A stretch of DNA of 14,041 nt from positions 1 to 14,041 of the forward strand of contig CALXZR010000052.1 in NCBI GenBank assembly GCA_944393295.1. Reading direction: 5' to 3'. The DNA comes from an uncultured Clostridia bacterium (GTDB lineage Bacteria; Bacillota_A; Clostridia; TANB77; CAG-508). Position numbers and translations under genes: made by a program. Each line of letters starts with the position of its first letter. Within the stretch, counting starts at the first letter, position 1. A model generated the notes under the pieces. It was not told the DNA's origin. It searched no databases and was given only the letters and a program-made list of their open reading frames with translations. Shown in pieces: positions 7,456 through 14,041 of this stretch.

Positions 7456-9459
7456 ATGAAGAAATTTTTAAAGAAATACAAAATACAATTAAAACTTCTG
7501 TTAGCTTTAACAATAGGATTAATAGTTCTATCCTCTGCTTTGTACTTTTTAATACCAATGATATTAAATTATCCAGAAGATACTTATGGAACTAGCTTTC
7601 AAACAGAGGTAGAAAATACCGTATATATATATCAGGTTATACTTATATCTTTAGCTATATTTCTTATCTTCGCAGTTATAATATTTGTAAAAACAAAATT
7701 CTTAGTTGATAATGAAGACTTGCTCGATAATCCTAAAAAATATAATGAAAAAGAAATTAATTTAGTAAAAGAAAGATTATTTAACGCTCCTTATTCAATT
7801 TTAGTATTAAACATTATAATTCCAAGTATTGCTTTAACTGTAATACATGCTTTTACAATACATCAACTTGGTATTACAACTTTAAAATTATTTATGCTTG
7901 TAGTTTCTTTTATTACACTATATGTTACAGCTGTTTTCATTTATATAAATAGCTTATTTAAGAAGATTTTAATAAAACTACCTGTAACTGATCTTTCTGA
8001 AGTAAAAAGAAGCTCTATAAAGAAAAGAATTGTATTTCATATTTTTCCTATTTTAGCAGCTTCACTTCTATTTATGACTCTTCTTGGATATGCAAAAACA
8101 GCTATTGAGAAAGGAAATTCTTCTTTTGAAGCTTACAGTAAAAGTTTAAAATACTTTTTTAGCTACAACCAAACAAATATTAATAATTTAGATGATTTAA
8201 TAAAAAAATGTAACTCTGATTTTGAATTATTAAACGAAAATGATATTTTCTTTATAAGACTTCCAAATGGAACTTTTATAAATAGAGATTACGAAAAAAT
8301 TGAATTTAGTGATTTCTTTGTAAAATATTTAAATGAACTATCTGATAAAAATGATGGCAGAGTTTACGAATATTATGGTATTGACGCTCAAGGTGCAACT
8401 TATAAATTATATATAAATGGTGAACTATATACTATAGGTGTATACTTTGATATTTTATCTATCAATGTTTTACGCTACTTTTTAATTGCATTTATAATTT
8501 TAATTATTATAGATATTATTATTTTAATGTTGTTTTCAAATTCATTTAAATATGACATTACTGTTATATCAGAAAAATTTACAAATATGTCAAAACATTT
8601 AAATGGAGATATTGAAAATAATTTAGTTGCAACTTCTAATGATGAAATTGGTGACCTTTGCAAAGCTTACAATGAAATTCAGGAATTAACTAAAAACAAT
8701 CAGGATATGCTAATAGAAAAAGAACGTTTGGCTTCTTTAGGTCAAATGATTGGTGGTATTGCTCACAACTTAAAAACACCTATTTTTTCTATATCTGGTG
8801 GTCTTGAAGGATTATCAGATTTAATTAAAGAATATGATACTTCAATTGAAGATCCTACTGTAAATAATAAAGACATGCATGATATTGCAAAAGACATGAA
8901 TGAATGGATAATAAAACTTAAGGAACATGTTTCATATATGTCTGATGTTATTACTGCAGTAAAAGGGCAAGCAGTAACTCTTTCTGAGGATAATGTACAA
9001 GACTTTAATGTTGATGAATTATTTAAATATGTAGATATTTTAATGAAACATGAGTTAAAAAACTCTTTAACAACACTAAATATTACAAATAATGTAAATA
9101 ATTCAATTATGATACATGGGAATATAAATGGCTTAGTGCAAGTTATAAATAATATTATCTCAAATGCAATTGAAGCTTACAATAAAGAACCTAATAAAGA
9201 AATAAATTTGAAATCTTCTGTAACTTCAAATAATAAAATATTAATTGAAATTCAGGATTTTGGTCCTGGACTTCCAGAAGAAGTCAAAGATAAATTATTT
9301 AAAGAAATGATTACTACGAAAGGAAAAGATGGAACCGGCCTTGGATTGTTTATGTCTTATTCTAATATAAAAGCTCAGTTTAATGGAAATTTATATTTTA
9401 AATCAGAACCTCAAGAAGGTACTACTTTTTATATAGAAATACCTATAGAAAAACAATAA
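7456..9459 (+). CDS. Sensor histidine kinase 1 with six membrane segments and large outer loop
   Basis: The 667-residue kinase has membrane segments near residues 12-37, 58-79, 112-133, 143-166, 193-212 and 337-361. An external region of about 125 residues (213-336) lies between the last two; it may be Cache-like, but I cannot assign a fold. A HAMP-like linker (362-413) leads to the dimerisation helix with phospho-acceptor His437 in GGIAHNLKTP, then the HATPase_c domain with N-box NNIISNA (565-571), DFGPG (601-605) and GTGLGL (626-631). All kinase motifs are present. The base after His is Asn rather than the usual Glu/Asp, a feature shared with kinase 2. GGAGGT (7444-7449) precedes the ATG, 13 bases after the NRPS stop, so it is probably co-transcribed. 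The likely partner is the HD-GYP regulator at 11381. Ligand unknown; the NRPS product is a candidate by position only. Confidence 0.92.
   Translation: MKKFLKKYKIQLKLLLALTIGLIVLSSALYFLIPMILNYPEDTYGTSFQTEVENTVYIYQVILISLAIFLIFAVIIFVKTKFLVDNEDLLDNPKKYNEKEINLVKERLFNAPYSILVLNIIIPSIALTVIHAFTIHQLGITTLKLFMLVVSFITLYVTAVFIYINSLFKKILIKLPVTDLSEVKRSSIKKRIVFHIFPILAASLLFMTLLGYAKTAIEKGNSSFEAYSKSLKYFFSYNQTNINNLDDLIKKCNSDFELLNENDIFFIRLPNGTFINRDYEKIEFSDFFVKYLNELSDKNDGRVYEYYGIDAQGATYKLYINGELYTIGVYFDILSINVLRYFLIAFIILIIIDIIILMLFSNSFKYDITVISEKFTNMSKHLNGDIENNLVATSNDEIGDLCKAYNEIQELTKNNQDMLIEKERLASLGQMIGGIAHNLKTPIFSISGGLEGLSDLIKEYDTSIEDPTVNNKDMHDIAKDMNEWIIKLKEHVSYMSDVITAVKGQAVTLSEDNVQDFNVDELFKYVDILMKHELKNSLTTLNITNNVNNSIMIHGNINGLVQVINNIISNAIEAYNKEPNKEINLKSSVTSNNKILIEIQDFGPGLPEEVKDKLFKEMITTKGKDGTGLGLFMSYSNIKAQFNGNLYFKSEPQEGTTFYIEIPIEKQ
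8707..8800 (+). repeat. Kinase-core direct repeat, copy 1
   Basis: This 94-base segment around the H-box of kinase 1 matches 10622-10715 in kinase 2 at 87 of 94 bases. All seven differences are synonymous, so 31 residues are identical. It is the most conserved part of the duplicated kinase halves. Confidence 0.85.
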
Positions 9460-9475
9460 AAACTTTTATTATTTA

Positions 9476-9504
9476 TTGACTTATTTTTAATTAAAGGTAA
9501 TAAT
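9476..9504 (+). promoter_or_regulatory. Possible internal promoter between the two kinases
   Basis: TTGACT (9476-9481), a 17-base spacer and AATAAT (9499-9504) form a near-consensus sigma-A promoter in the 94-base gap after kinase 1. It would allow kinase 2 and the response regulator to be expressed apart from the NRPS. No terminator is seen after kinase 1, so read-through is also expected. Confidence 0.5.
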
Positions 9505-9520
9505 ATATTGTAGATTATTA
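9498..9520. promoter_or_regulatory. Inverted repeat over the internal -10 region
   Basis: TAATAAT (9498-9504) and ATTATTA (9514-9520) are exact reverse complements, 9 bases apart, covering the -10 box and presumed start point of the internal promoter. It could be an operator, but in DNA this rich in AT a 7-base match is not rare. Confidence 0.25.
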
Positions 9521-9553
9521 TATATACATAAGAAAAATTCGGAGGATTTATAA

Positions 9554-11368
9554 ATGAATATCTTGTTTTATTCGTTTACTGTAGCAGTATTTTTGGCAAT
9601 AATAATTGCATTTTTAATATATTTGCTAAAAGCTATTACTAAAACTCAACTACAACAAATTTTTGCTGTAAACTTAATTTTATTAATTGTTGCATTTTTA
9701 TTTATGTTTCTACAAATACAATTTAGTGGAAAATTAGATATAGATCCTATTTATTTTGATTATTACTCCTATATTGGAATTGTATTTTTGCCGGTATCTA
9801 TATTTTTTACAGCAATTATATTTACAAATACAAAGATACGTTTCAAACCACAATATTTACTTTTTTGCGTAATTCCTATTATATCATTACTTCTATTGTG
9901 GACAAATAATGTACATCACCTATTTTTTAAAGAATATTCTATTCAACTTTCAGACTGTGTATTTGGTCCTTGGTTTTATGTACATGAAATATACACTTAT
10001 TTATTATATGGTTTAGCTATAATACATTTAGTAAATTATTTTAAAAAGAATTCTGGAATATTTAGTCAACAAATAAATTTAATTGTAACTGGAACAGTTT
10101 TCCCTTTTATTATAAATTTACTTGGAACATTAGGAATAATAAAGCTTACAGTTTATATTACACCAATTGCTCTTGCTATATCTTTAATTTGTTTTGCTAT
10201 TGCTTTATTTAAATTTCAACTTTTAAGTGCATTACCAATTGCTCTTACAAAAATAGTTAATAGAATTTCTGATGGATATATTGTTTTAAATGATAAAAAT
10301 ATAATTACAGATTATAATACTCCTTTTAAACAAATATTTAATATAGAAAATTTAGATATAAAGCAAATTCATATTTTTGATTTGCTTTCAATGGAAGAAT
10401 TTAACGGTTTAGATGAAAATACTATAATAAAAGCTCTTAAAGCTGTAGTAGATTCTAATGAAACTCTAATTTTTGAACAGGAATTTCCTAATATTGAAAA
10501 ATATCTACGTTTAGAAATAAACAGTATCAAATCTGATGGTGTATTTATCGGAGCTCTAATATTAATTAAAGATTTAACTCAACACCACAAAGACTTAGAA
10601 GCTATTAAATCAAGTCAAAATATGTTAATTGAAAAAGAACGTTTAGCATCTCTAGGTCAAATGATTGGTGGTATTGCACATAACTTAAAAACACCTATTT
10701 TTTCTATATCTGGTGCTGCAGAGGGCTTAACCGACTTAATCAATGAATATAGAACATCTATTACAGATTCAACTGTTACTGTTGAAGATCATTATGCAAT
10801 AGCAAAAGATATGGAAGATTGGATTGAAAAAATTAAAAATTATACATCTTATATGTCTGATGTAATTACAGCTGTTAGAGGACAGGCAGTTGCACTTACA
10901 AATGATGTAGACGAAACCTTTACAATAGAAGAACTTGTAAAAAGAGTAGATATTTTAATGAAACATGAATTAAAATCAGCTTTAATAAACTTAAATGTTT
11001 CAATTCAAACAGATAAAAATTTTGAAATGCATGGTAATATTAATAGTTTAGTTCAAGTAATTAATAATATTATTTCAAATGCAATTCAATCTTACAATGG
11101 AAAACCAGATCAATCTATTGATCTTTCTATCTTTAAAGAAAATAAAAAAATAATAATTACAATTACAGATTATGGCTGTGGAATGAGCGAGGAAGTACAA
11201 GAAAAATTATTTAAGGAAATGATTACTACAAAGGGAAAAAATGGAACTGGACTTGGTTTATTTATGTCTTATTCTAATATAAAGGCTCAGTTTGATGGAG
11301 ATTTGAAATTTACTTCTGAAGAAGGAAAGGGATCAACTTTCAATTTAATAATACCAATTAAAAAGTAA
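9554..11368 (+). CDS. Sensor histidine kinase 2, 7TM-type N-terminus with PAS domain
   Basis: The 604-residue kinase begins with about seven membrane segments (near 4-26, 36-57, 68-92, 99-117, 140-162, 173-195, 199-222). This matches the histidine-kinase N-terminal 7TM family; its hallmark TNNVHHLFF is at 117-125, with FGPWFYVHEIYTY after it. A PAS-like domain follows (about 230-345, starting ISDGYIVLNDKN). The kinase core has His376 in GGIAHNLKTP, N-box NNIISNA (504-510), DYGCGM (539-544) and GTGLGL (564-569). The core is almost a copy of kinase 1, while the sensor halves do not resemble each other, as expected after duplication and sensor exchange. The ATG follows a GGAGG (9541-9545). The response regulator starts 12 bases after its stop and is the obvious phosphotransfer partner. 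The 7TM family is thought to bind small molecules; the ligand here is unknown. Confidence 0.92.
   Translation: MNILFYSFTVAVFLAIIIAFLIYLLKAITKTQLQQIFAVNLILLIVAFLFMFLQIQFSGKLDIDPIYFDYYSYIGIVFLPVSIFFTAIIFTNTKIRFKPQYLLFCVIPIISLLLLWTNNVHHLFFKEYSIQLSDCVFGPWFYVHEIYTYLLYGLAIIHLVNYFKKNSGIFSQQINLIVTGTVFPFIINLLGTLGIIKLTVYITPIALAISLICFAIALFKFQLLSALPIALTKIVNRISDGYIVLNDKNIITDYNTPFKQIFNIENLDIKQIHIFDLLSMEEFNGLDENTIIKALKAVVDSNETLIFEQEFPNIEKYLRLEINSIKSDGVFIGALILIKDLTQHHKDLEAIKSSQNMLIEKERLASLGQMIGGIAHNLKTPIFSISGAAEGLTDLINEYRTSITDSTVTVEDHYAIAKDMEDWIEKIKNYTSYMSDVITAVRGQAVALTNDVDETFTIEELVKRVDILMKHELKSALINLNVSIQTDKNFEMHGNINSLVQVINNIISNAIQSYNGKPDQSIDLSIFKENKKIIITITDYGCGMSEEVQEKLFKEMITTKGKNGTGLGLFMSYSNIKAQFDGDLKFTSEEGKGSTFNLIIPIKK
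10622..10715 (+). repeat. Kinase-core direct repeat, copy 2
   Basis: Second copy of the 94-base H-box segment, 87 of 94 bases equal to 8707-8800, with only synonymous changes. A further near-identical stretch in both genes encodes MSYSNIKAQF near the 3' ends (about 9351-9380 and 11263-11292). Confidence 0.85.
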
Positions 11369-11380
11369 AAGGAGAACATT

Positions 11381-12433
11381 ATGAGACATTCAGAAAGTAC
11401 AGGCAATATTAGCCCATACAAAATTATTGCTGTTGATGATGAAGGCGGAATTATAGATTCGTTATCTGTATTTTTAAAACGTTCTGGATATCAATTAACA
11501 GGTTGTACAAATCCATTAGAAGCAATTGAACTTGTTAGAAATGAGCATTTCGATTTAATGCTTTTAGACTTTATTATGACACCTATTCATGGTGATAAAG
11601 TTGTAGAAGAAATTAGAAAATTTAATCAGGAATTATATATTTTGCTATTAACTGGTCATAAAGACTTAGCTCCTCCTCTCGAAACTATAAAACGTCTTTC
11701 AATACAAGGATATTGTGAAAAAAGTGATAAATTTGATCAATTATTACTATTAATAGAATCTGCTTTAAAGTCAATTGAACAAATGAATTTAATAAAGAAA
11801 ATCAATAATGAACTTAAAGAATCACAAGAAAGCCTTGAAAAAGCTTATTTGGAAAGTATACAAACTTTAAGGTATACTGTAGAAGCTAAAGATAGATATA
11901 CTAGAGGTCATTCAGACAGAGTTGCTGAATTTTCAGTTCTTATTGGAAAATATATGGGATTATCTGAAGATGATTTGAAAACCTTACGTATAGGTGGACT
12001 TTTCCATGATATTGGAAAAATTGGAATTCCAGATGCAATACTTCTAAAAGAAGGTAAGCTAGATGATAATGAATACTCTGAAATTAAAAATCATCCAAGT
12101 ATTGGTAAACATATACTATCAAATGCAAGTATATTTTCTAGTATAATACCTATTGTTTATCATCATCATGAAAAATATAATGGTACTGGATATCCAGAAC
12201 AATTAGCGGGTGATCAAATACCTTTATTTGCAAGAATAGCTGCTGTTGCAGACACATTTGATGCAATGACTTCAAAACGTTCTTATAGAAATGCTATTCC
12301 TCTTGAATATGTACGTGCTGAAATAGAAAAATGTTCTGGAACTCAATTTGATCCCCAAATAGCAAAAGTCTTCTTAGATATTTTAGATAATCACTATGAT
12401 GAAATACTAAAAATTCAAAATAAATATACTTAA
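11381..12433 (+). CDS. Response regulator with HD-GYP output domain
   Basis: The 350-residue protein has a receiver domain (about 13-130) with acidic pair Asp19/Asp20, phospho-acceptor Asp63 in LLDFIMTP, Thr91 and Lys114. A coiled linker (about 130-160) leads to an HD-GYP phosphohydrolase domain (about 160-345) with metal-binding and signature residues intact: His177 in GHSDRV, His209-Asp210 in HDIGK, the HHHEKYNGTGYP block (261-272) and DTFDAMTS (291-298). HD-GYP proteins of this type cleave cyclic di-GMP, and some cleave cGAMP. Output is therefore a change in second messenger rather than DNA binding. AAGGAG precedes the ATG, 12 bases after kinase 2, so the pair is one transcription unit. 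It is the only regulator in the window and may serve both kinases, given their shared catalytic cores. Confidence 0.94.
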   Translation: MRHSESTGNISPYKIIAVDDEGGIIDSLSVFLKRSGYQLTGCTNPLEAIELVRNEHFDLMLLDFIMTPIHGDKVVEEIRKFNQELYILLLTGHKDLAPPLETIKRLSIQGYCEKSDKFDQLLLLIESALKSIEQMNLIKKINNELKESQESLEKAYLESIQTLRYTVEAKDRYTRGHSDRVAEFSVLIGKYMGLSEDDLKTLRIGGLFHDIGKIGIPDAILLKEGKLDDNEYSEIKNHPSIGKHILSNASIFSSIIPIVYHHHEKYNGTGYPEQLAGDQIPLFARIAAVADTFDAMTSKRSYRNAIPLEYVRAEIEKCSGTQFDPQIAKVFLDILDNHYDEILKIQNKYT

Positions 12434-12498
12434 ATTTATATATAATGGTTTATGGGTAAATCCACTAAAAACCCAAATTTATATTTAAGGAAAAATCT

Positions 12499-13314
12499 AT
12501 GAATTTAAAAGAAACAAAAAAAGATGCTCGTACCCGTTTAGCTGGCAAATGGCCAAAAGCATTAATAATTACTTTAATTTATTTAGCAGTAACTTTAGCA
12601 ATTAATTATTTTTCATCTTATACTGTTGGTTTAGCTCAAAACATTCCTATTTTACAACTTTTAATATATTTAGTTGTTATTGCAGCTATATTACCATTAT
12701 CTTATGGAGTTACAGCAACATTTTTAGACTTTTCTAAAAACAAAGAAGTTAGTTATACTGATTTTATTAACAAAGGAGTTTTAGCTTTTTCAAAAGTTTG
12801 GGCTATAATTTTTAGAATCTTATTAAAAGTTATTGTTCCAATTCTTATTTGTATAGTTGTATTTACTGTATTTATTTTAATTTGTACATACAATTTTGGA
12901 ATAAGTGATGAAAATATAGTTACTTACCAATATATGTTTGCAACTTGCTATATTGTAGTTATGTTAGTTTTTCTAATAAAATTTTTACCTTATGCCTTAT
13001 CTTTTATAATTTTAGCTGATAATCCAGAATATTCTCCAAAAGAAATTTTAGATAAGAGTGCAGAACTTATGAAAAATAGAAAACTAGAATATTTTACACT
13101 TTGTTTATCTTTCTTAGGATGGATTTTATTAATAGCAATAGTAAGTATAATAGTTACAATGGCAGTAAAAAATACATTAGCTACTGATATAATTTCTAAT
13201 ATAGGAACAGTAATTTTATCACCTTATATTTTAATTAGCCAAATAGTTTATTACGAAAAAGCTAGTAGTAAGATTGAAAATAGTGAAAAAGATACTGAAA
13301 AACAAGAAAGTTAA
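12499..13314 (+). CDS. DUF975 family integral membrane protein
   Basis: The 271-residue product begins with a short basic amphipathic segment (LKETKKDARTRLAGKWPKA), the hallmark start of DUF975 (YciC-like) membrane proteins, then has about six membrane segments (near 20-38, 52-74, 104-131, 146-172, 198-222, 232-250). The NPEYSPKEILDKSAELMKNR loop between segments 4 and 5 and the final PYILISQIVYYE are also typical. The molecular function of the family is unknown. AAGGA sits before the ATG. The gap from the response regulator is 65 bases, with a TATAAT at 12441-12446 but no good -35, so it could be the last gene of the operon or independent. It ends at a strong terminator shared with tex. Confidence 0.88.
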   Translation: MNLKETKKDARTRLAGKWPKALIITLIYLAVTLAINYFSSYTVGLAQNIPILQLLIYLVVIAAILPLSYGVTATFLDFSKNKEVSYTDFINKGVLAFSKVWAIIFRILLKVIVPILICIVVFTVFILICTYNFGISDENIVTYQYMFATCYIVVMLVFLIKFLPYALSFIILADNPEYSPKEILDKSAELMKNRKLEYFTLCLSFLGWILLIAIVSIIVTMAVKNTLATDIISNIGTVILSPYILISQIVYYEKASSKIENSEKDTEKQES

Positions 13315-13330
13315 TTACATTTTAAAAACT

Positions 13331-13358
13331 AAAATCCCAGATAATCTGGGATTTTTTA
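13331..13358. terminator. Bidirectional intrinsic terminator between DUF975 and tex
   Basis: AAAATCCCAGA (13331-13341) and TCTGGGATTTT (13345-13355) are perfect reverse complements around the loop TAA, with a T-run at the right side and TTTTAGTTTTT on the minus strand. It lies 16 bases after the DUF975 stop and directly beyond the tex stop, ending both convergent genes. Confidence 0.92.
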
Positions 13359-13361
13359 GTA

Positions 13362-14041
13362 TCATTTTTTCATTGTTAAACTTACTTTCTGTTTTTCTCT
13401 ATCTATTGAAAGTACTTTTACTTTGACAATATCTCCAACAGAAACTACCTCTGAAGGATTTTTTATAAATTTATCTGACATTTCTGAAATATGAACTAAG
13501 CCGTCATGTTTTACTCCAATATCAACAAAAGCACCAAAATCAATTACATTTCTTACAGTTCCAGTAAGTTCCATTCCCTCTTGTAAATCTTCGAATTTTA
13601 AAACATCACTTCTTAAAATTGGTTTTGGTAACTCTTCTCTAGGATCTCTTCCTGGTTTTGAAAGCTCTTCTATAATATCTTTTAAAGTTAAGCTTCCTAC
13701 ATTTAATTTTTCTGACATCTCTTGTATATTAACCTTCGATAAAGCTATTTTTAATTCTTCTAATTTTGATTTTTCTCTTAGGTTATCCACAGAAAATCCC
13801 AAATTTGTTAATAACCTTTCTGCAACTTCATAGCTCTCTGGATGAACTGCTGTTACTTCTAGAGGATTTTCTCCATCAAAAACCCTTATAAACCCTGCAC
13901 ATTGTTTAAAGGCTGCTTGACCTAATTTTGGAACTTTAAGCAAATCTTTTCTTTGCTTTATTTCTCCATTTTCATCTCTATACTTTACAATATTTTTTGC
14001 TATTGTTCCATTAATACCAGATACATAACTTAAAAGTGATG
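13362..14041 (-). CDS. tex: Tex-family S1 RNA-binding protein, C-terminal part (runs off the right edge)
   Basis: Leftward frame, open from the right window edge to TGA at 13364-13362, so about 226 residues of a protein usually about 700-780 long. The edge portion reads SLLSYVSGINGTIAKNIVKY in Tex style, then RKDLLKVPKLGQAAFKQCAGF, the helix-hairpin-helix part of Tex, then the HPESYEVAERLL segment. The PGRDPREELPKP linker and a final S1 domain (about the last 75 residues, GTVRNVIDFGAFVDIGVKHDG and LVHISEMSDKF) follow. Tex proteins bind nucleic acid and affect transcription or RNA metabolism; the gene is a conserved housekeeping one. An apparent TTG start at 13943 is internal, because homology-like sequence continues upstream without a break. 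No damage is visible in the part present. Confidence 0.93.
   Translation of the reverse strand, partial: SLLSYVSGINGTIAKNIVKYRDENGEIKQRKDLLKVPKLGQAAFKQCAGFIRVFDGENPLEVTAVHPESYEVAERLLTNLGFSVDNLREKSKLEELKIALSKVNIQEMSEKLNVGSLTLKDIIEELSKPGRDPREELPKPILRSDVLKFEDLQEGMELTGTVRNVIDFGAFVDIGVKHDGLVHISEMSDKFIKNPSEVVSVGDIVKVKVLSIDREKQKVSLTMKK

Noticed and set aside
8475..8663. Leftward open frame inside kinase 1
   Set aside because: Antisense to the last membrane segment and HAMP linker; Ile-rich low-complexity product.
12450..12476. TGGGT...ACCCA hairpin after the response regulator as a terminator
   Set aside because: Only a 5-bp stem with a 13-base loop and no T-tract, so read-through into DUF975 cannot be excluded.
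13941..13943. TTG as the start of a 193-residue S1 protein
   Set aside because: The frame stays open to the window edge and the extra residues continue the Tex sequence pattern, so it is an internal Leu codon.
1..14041. CRISPR array, tRNA or rRNA genes, insertion sequences
   Set aside because: No regularly spaced repeats, no cloverleaf-like sequences and no transposase or integrase frames were seen.

Overview
The window looks like chromosomal DNA of a very AT-rich Clostridia-type Firmicute, possibly a gut commensal lineage. The reasons are very low GC across most of the window, strong AGGAGG-type ribosome binding sites, a two-component style typical of clostridia (HNLKTP kinases, a 7TM-type sensor) and a DUF975 membrane protein. 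The standard code applies, since TGA is used as a stop and Trp is encoded by TGG. Species or genus cannot be read from the sequence.

Left part (1-3000): an unrecognised mostly helical protein (134-688) and a Pr6Pr-family membrane protein (753-1442, minus) converge on one very strong bidirectional terminator, and the membrane gene's stop codon lies in the terminator loop. This part is somewhat richer in GC than the rest. A 58-codon ribbon-helix-helix DNA-binding protein (1579-1755, minus) follows, with a perfect 10+10 palindrome directly upstream of its ribosome binding site. Next is a membrane-anchored HtrA/DegP-type serine protease with one PDZ domain (1884-2999, minus).

Central part (3109-12433): a rightward gene set, divergent from htrA, starting at a good sigma-A-type promoter. 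It encodes a one-module nonribosomal peptide synthetase with domain order C-A-T-R (condensation, adenylation, thiolation, thioester reductase), two sensor histidine kinases and a response regulator with an HD-GYP output domain. The kinases have unrelated membrane sensor halves but nearly duplicated catalytic halves. Gaps of 13 and 12 bases tie NRPS to kinase 1 and kinase 2 to the regulator. A 94-base gap between the kinases holds a possible second promoter. From family knowledge, a C-A-T-R module should release an N-acyl amino aldehyde (or alcohol). The attractive reading, which is inference, is that the NRPS product, its membrane sensing and a cyclic-dinucleotide output form one self-contained signalling unit.

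Right part (12434-14041): a DUF975 integral membrane protein (plus) and the 3' end of tex (minus, running off the window) converge on a second clean bidirectional terminator. No tRNA, rRNA, CRISPR array, transposase or integrase was seen. No phosphopantetheinyl transferase, MbtH protein or dedicated exporter for the NRPS lies in the window.
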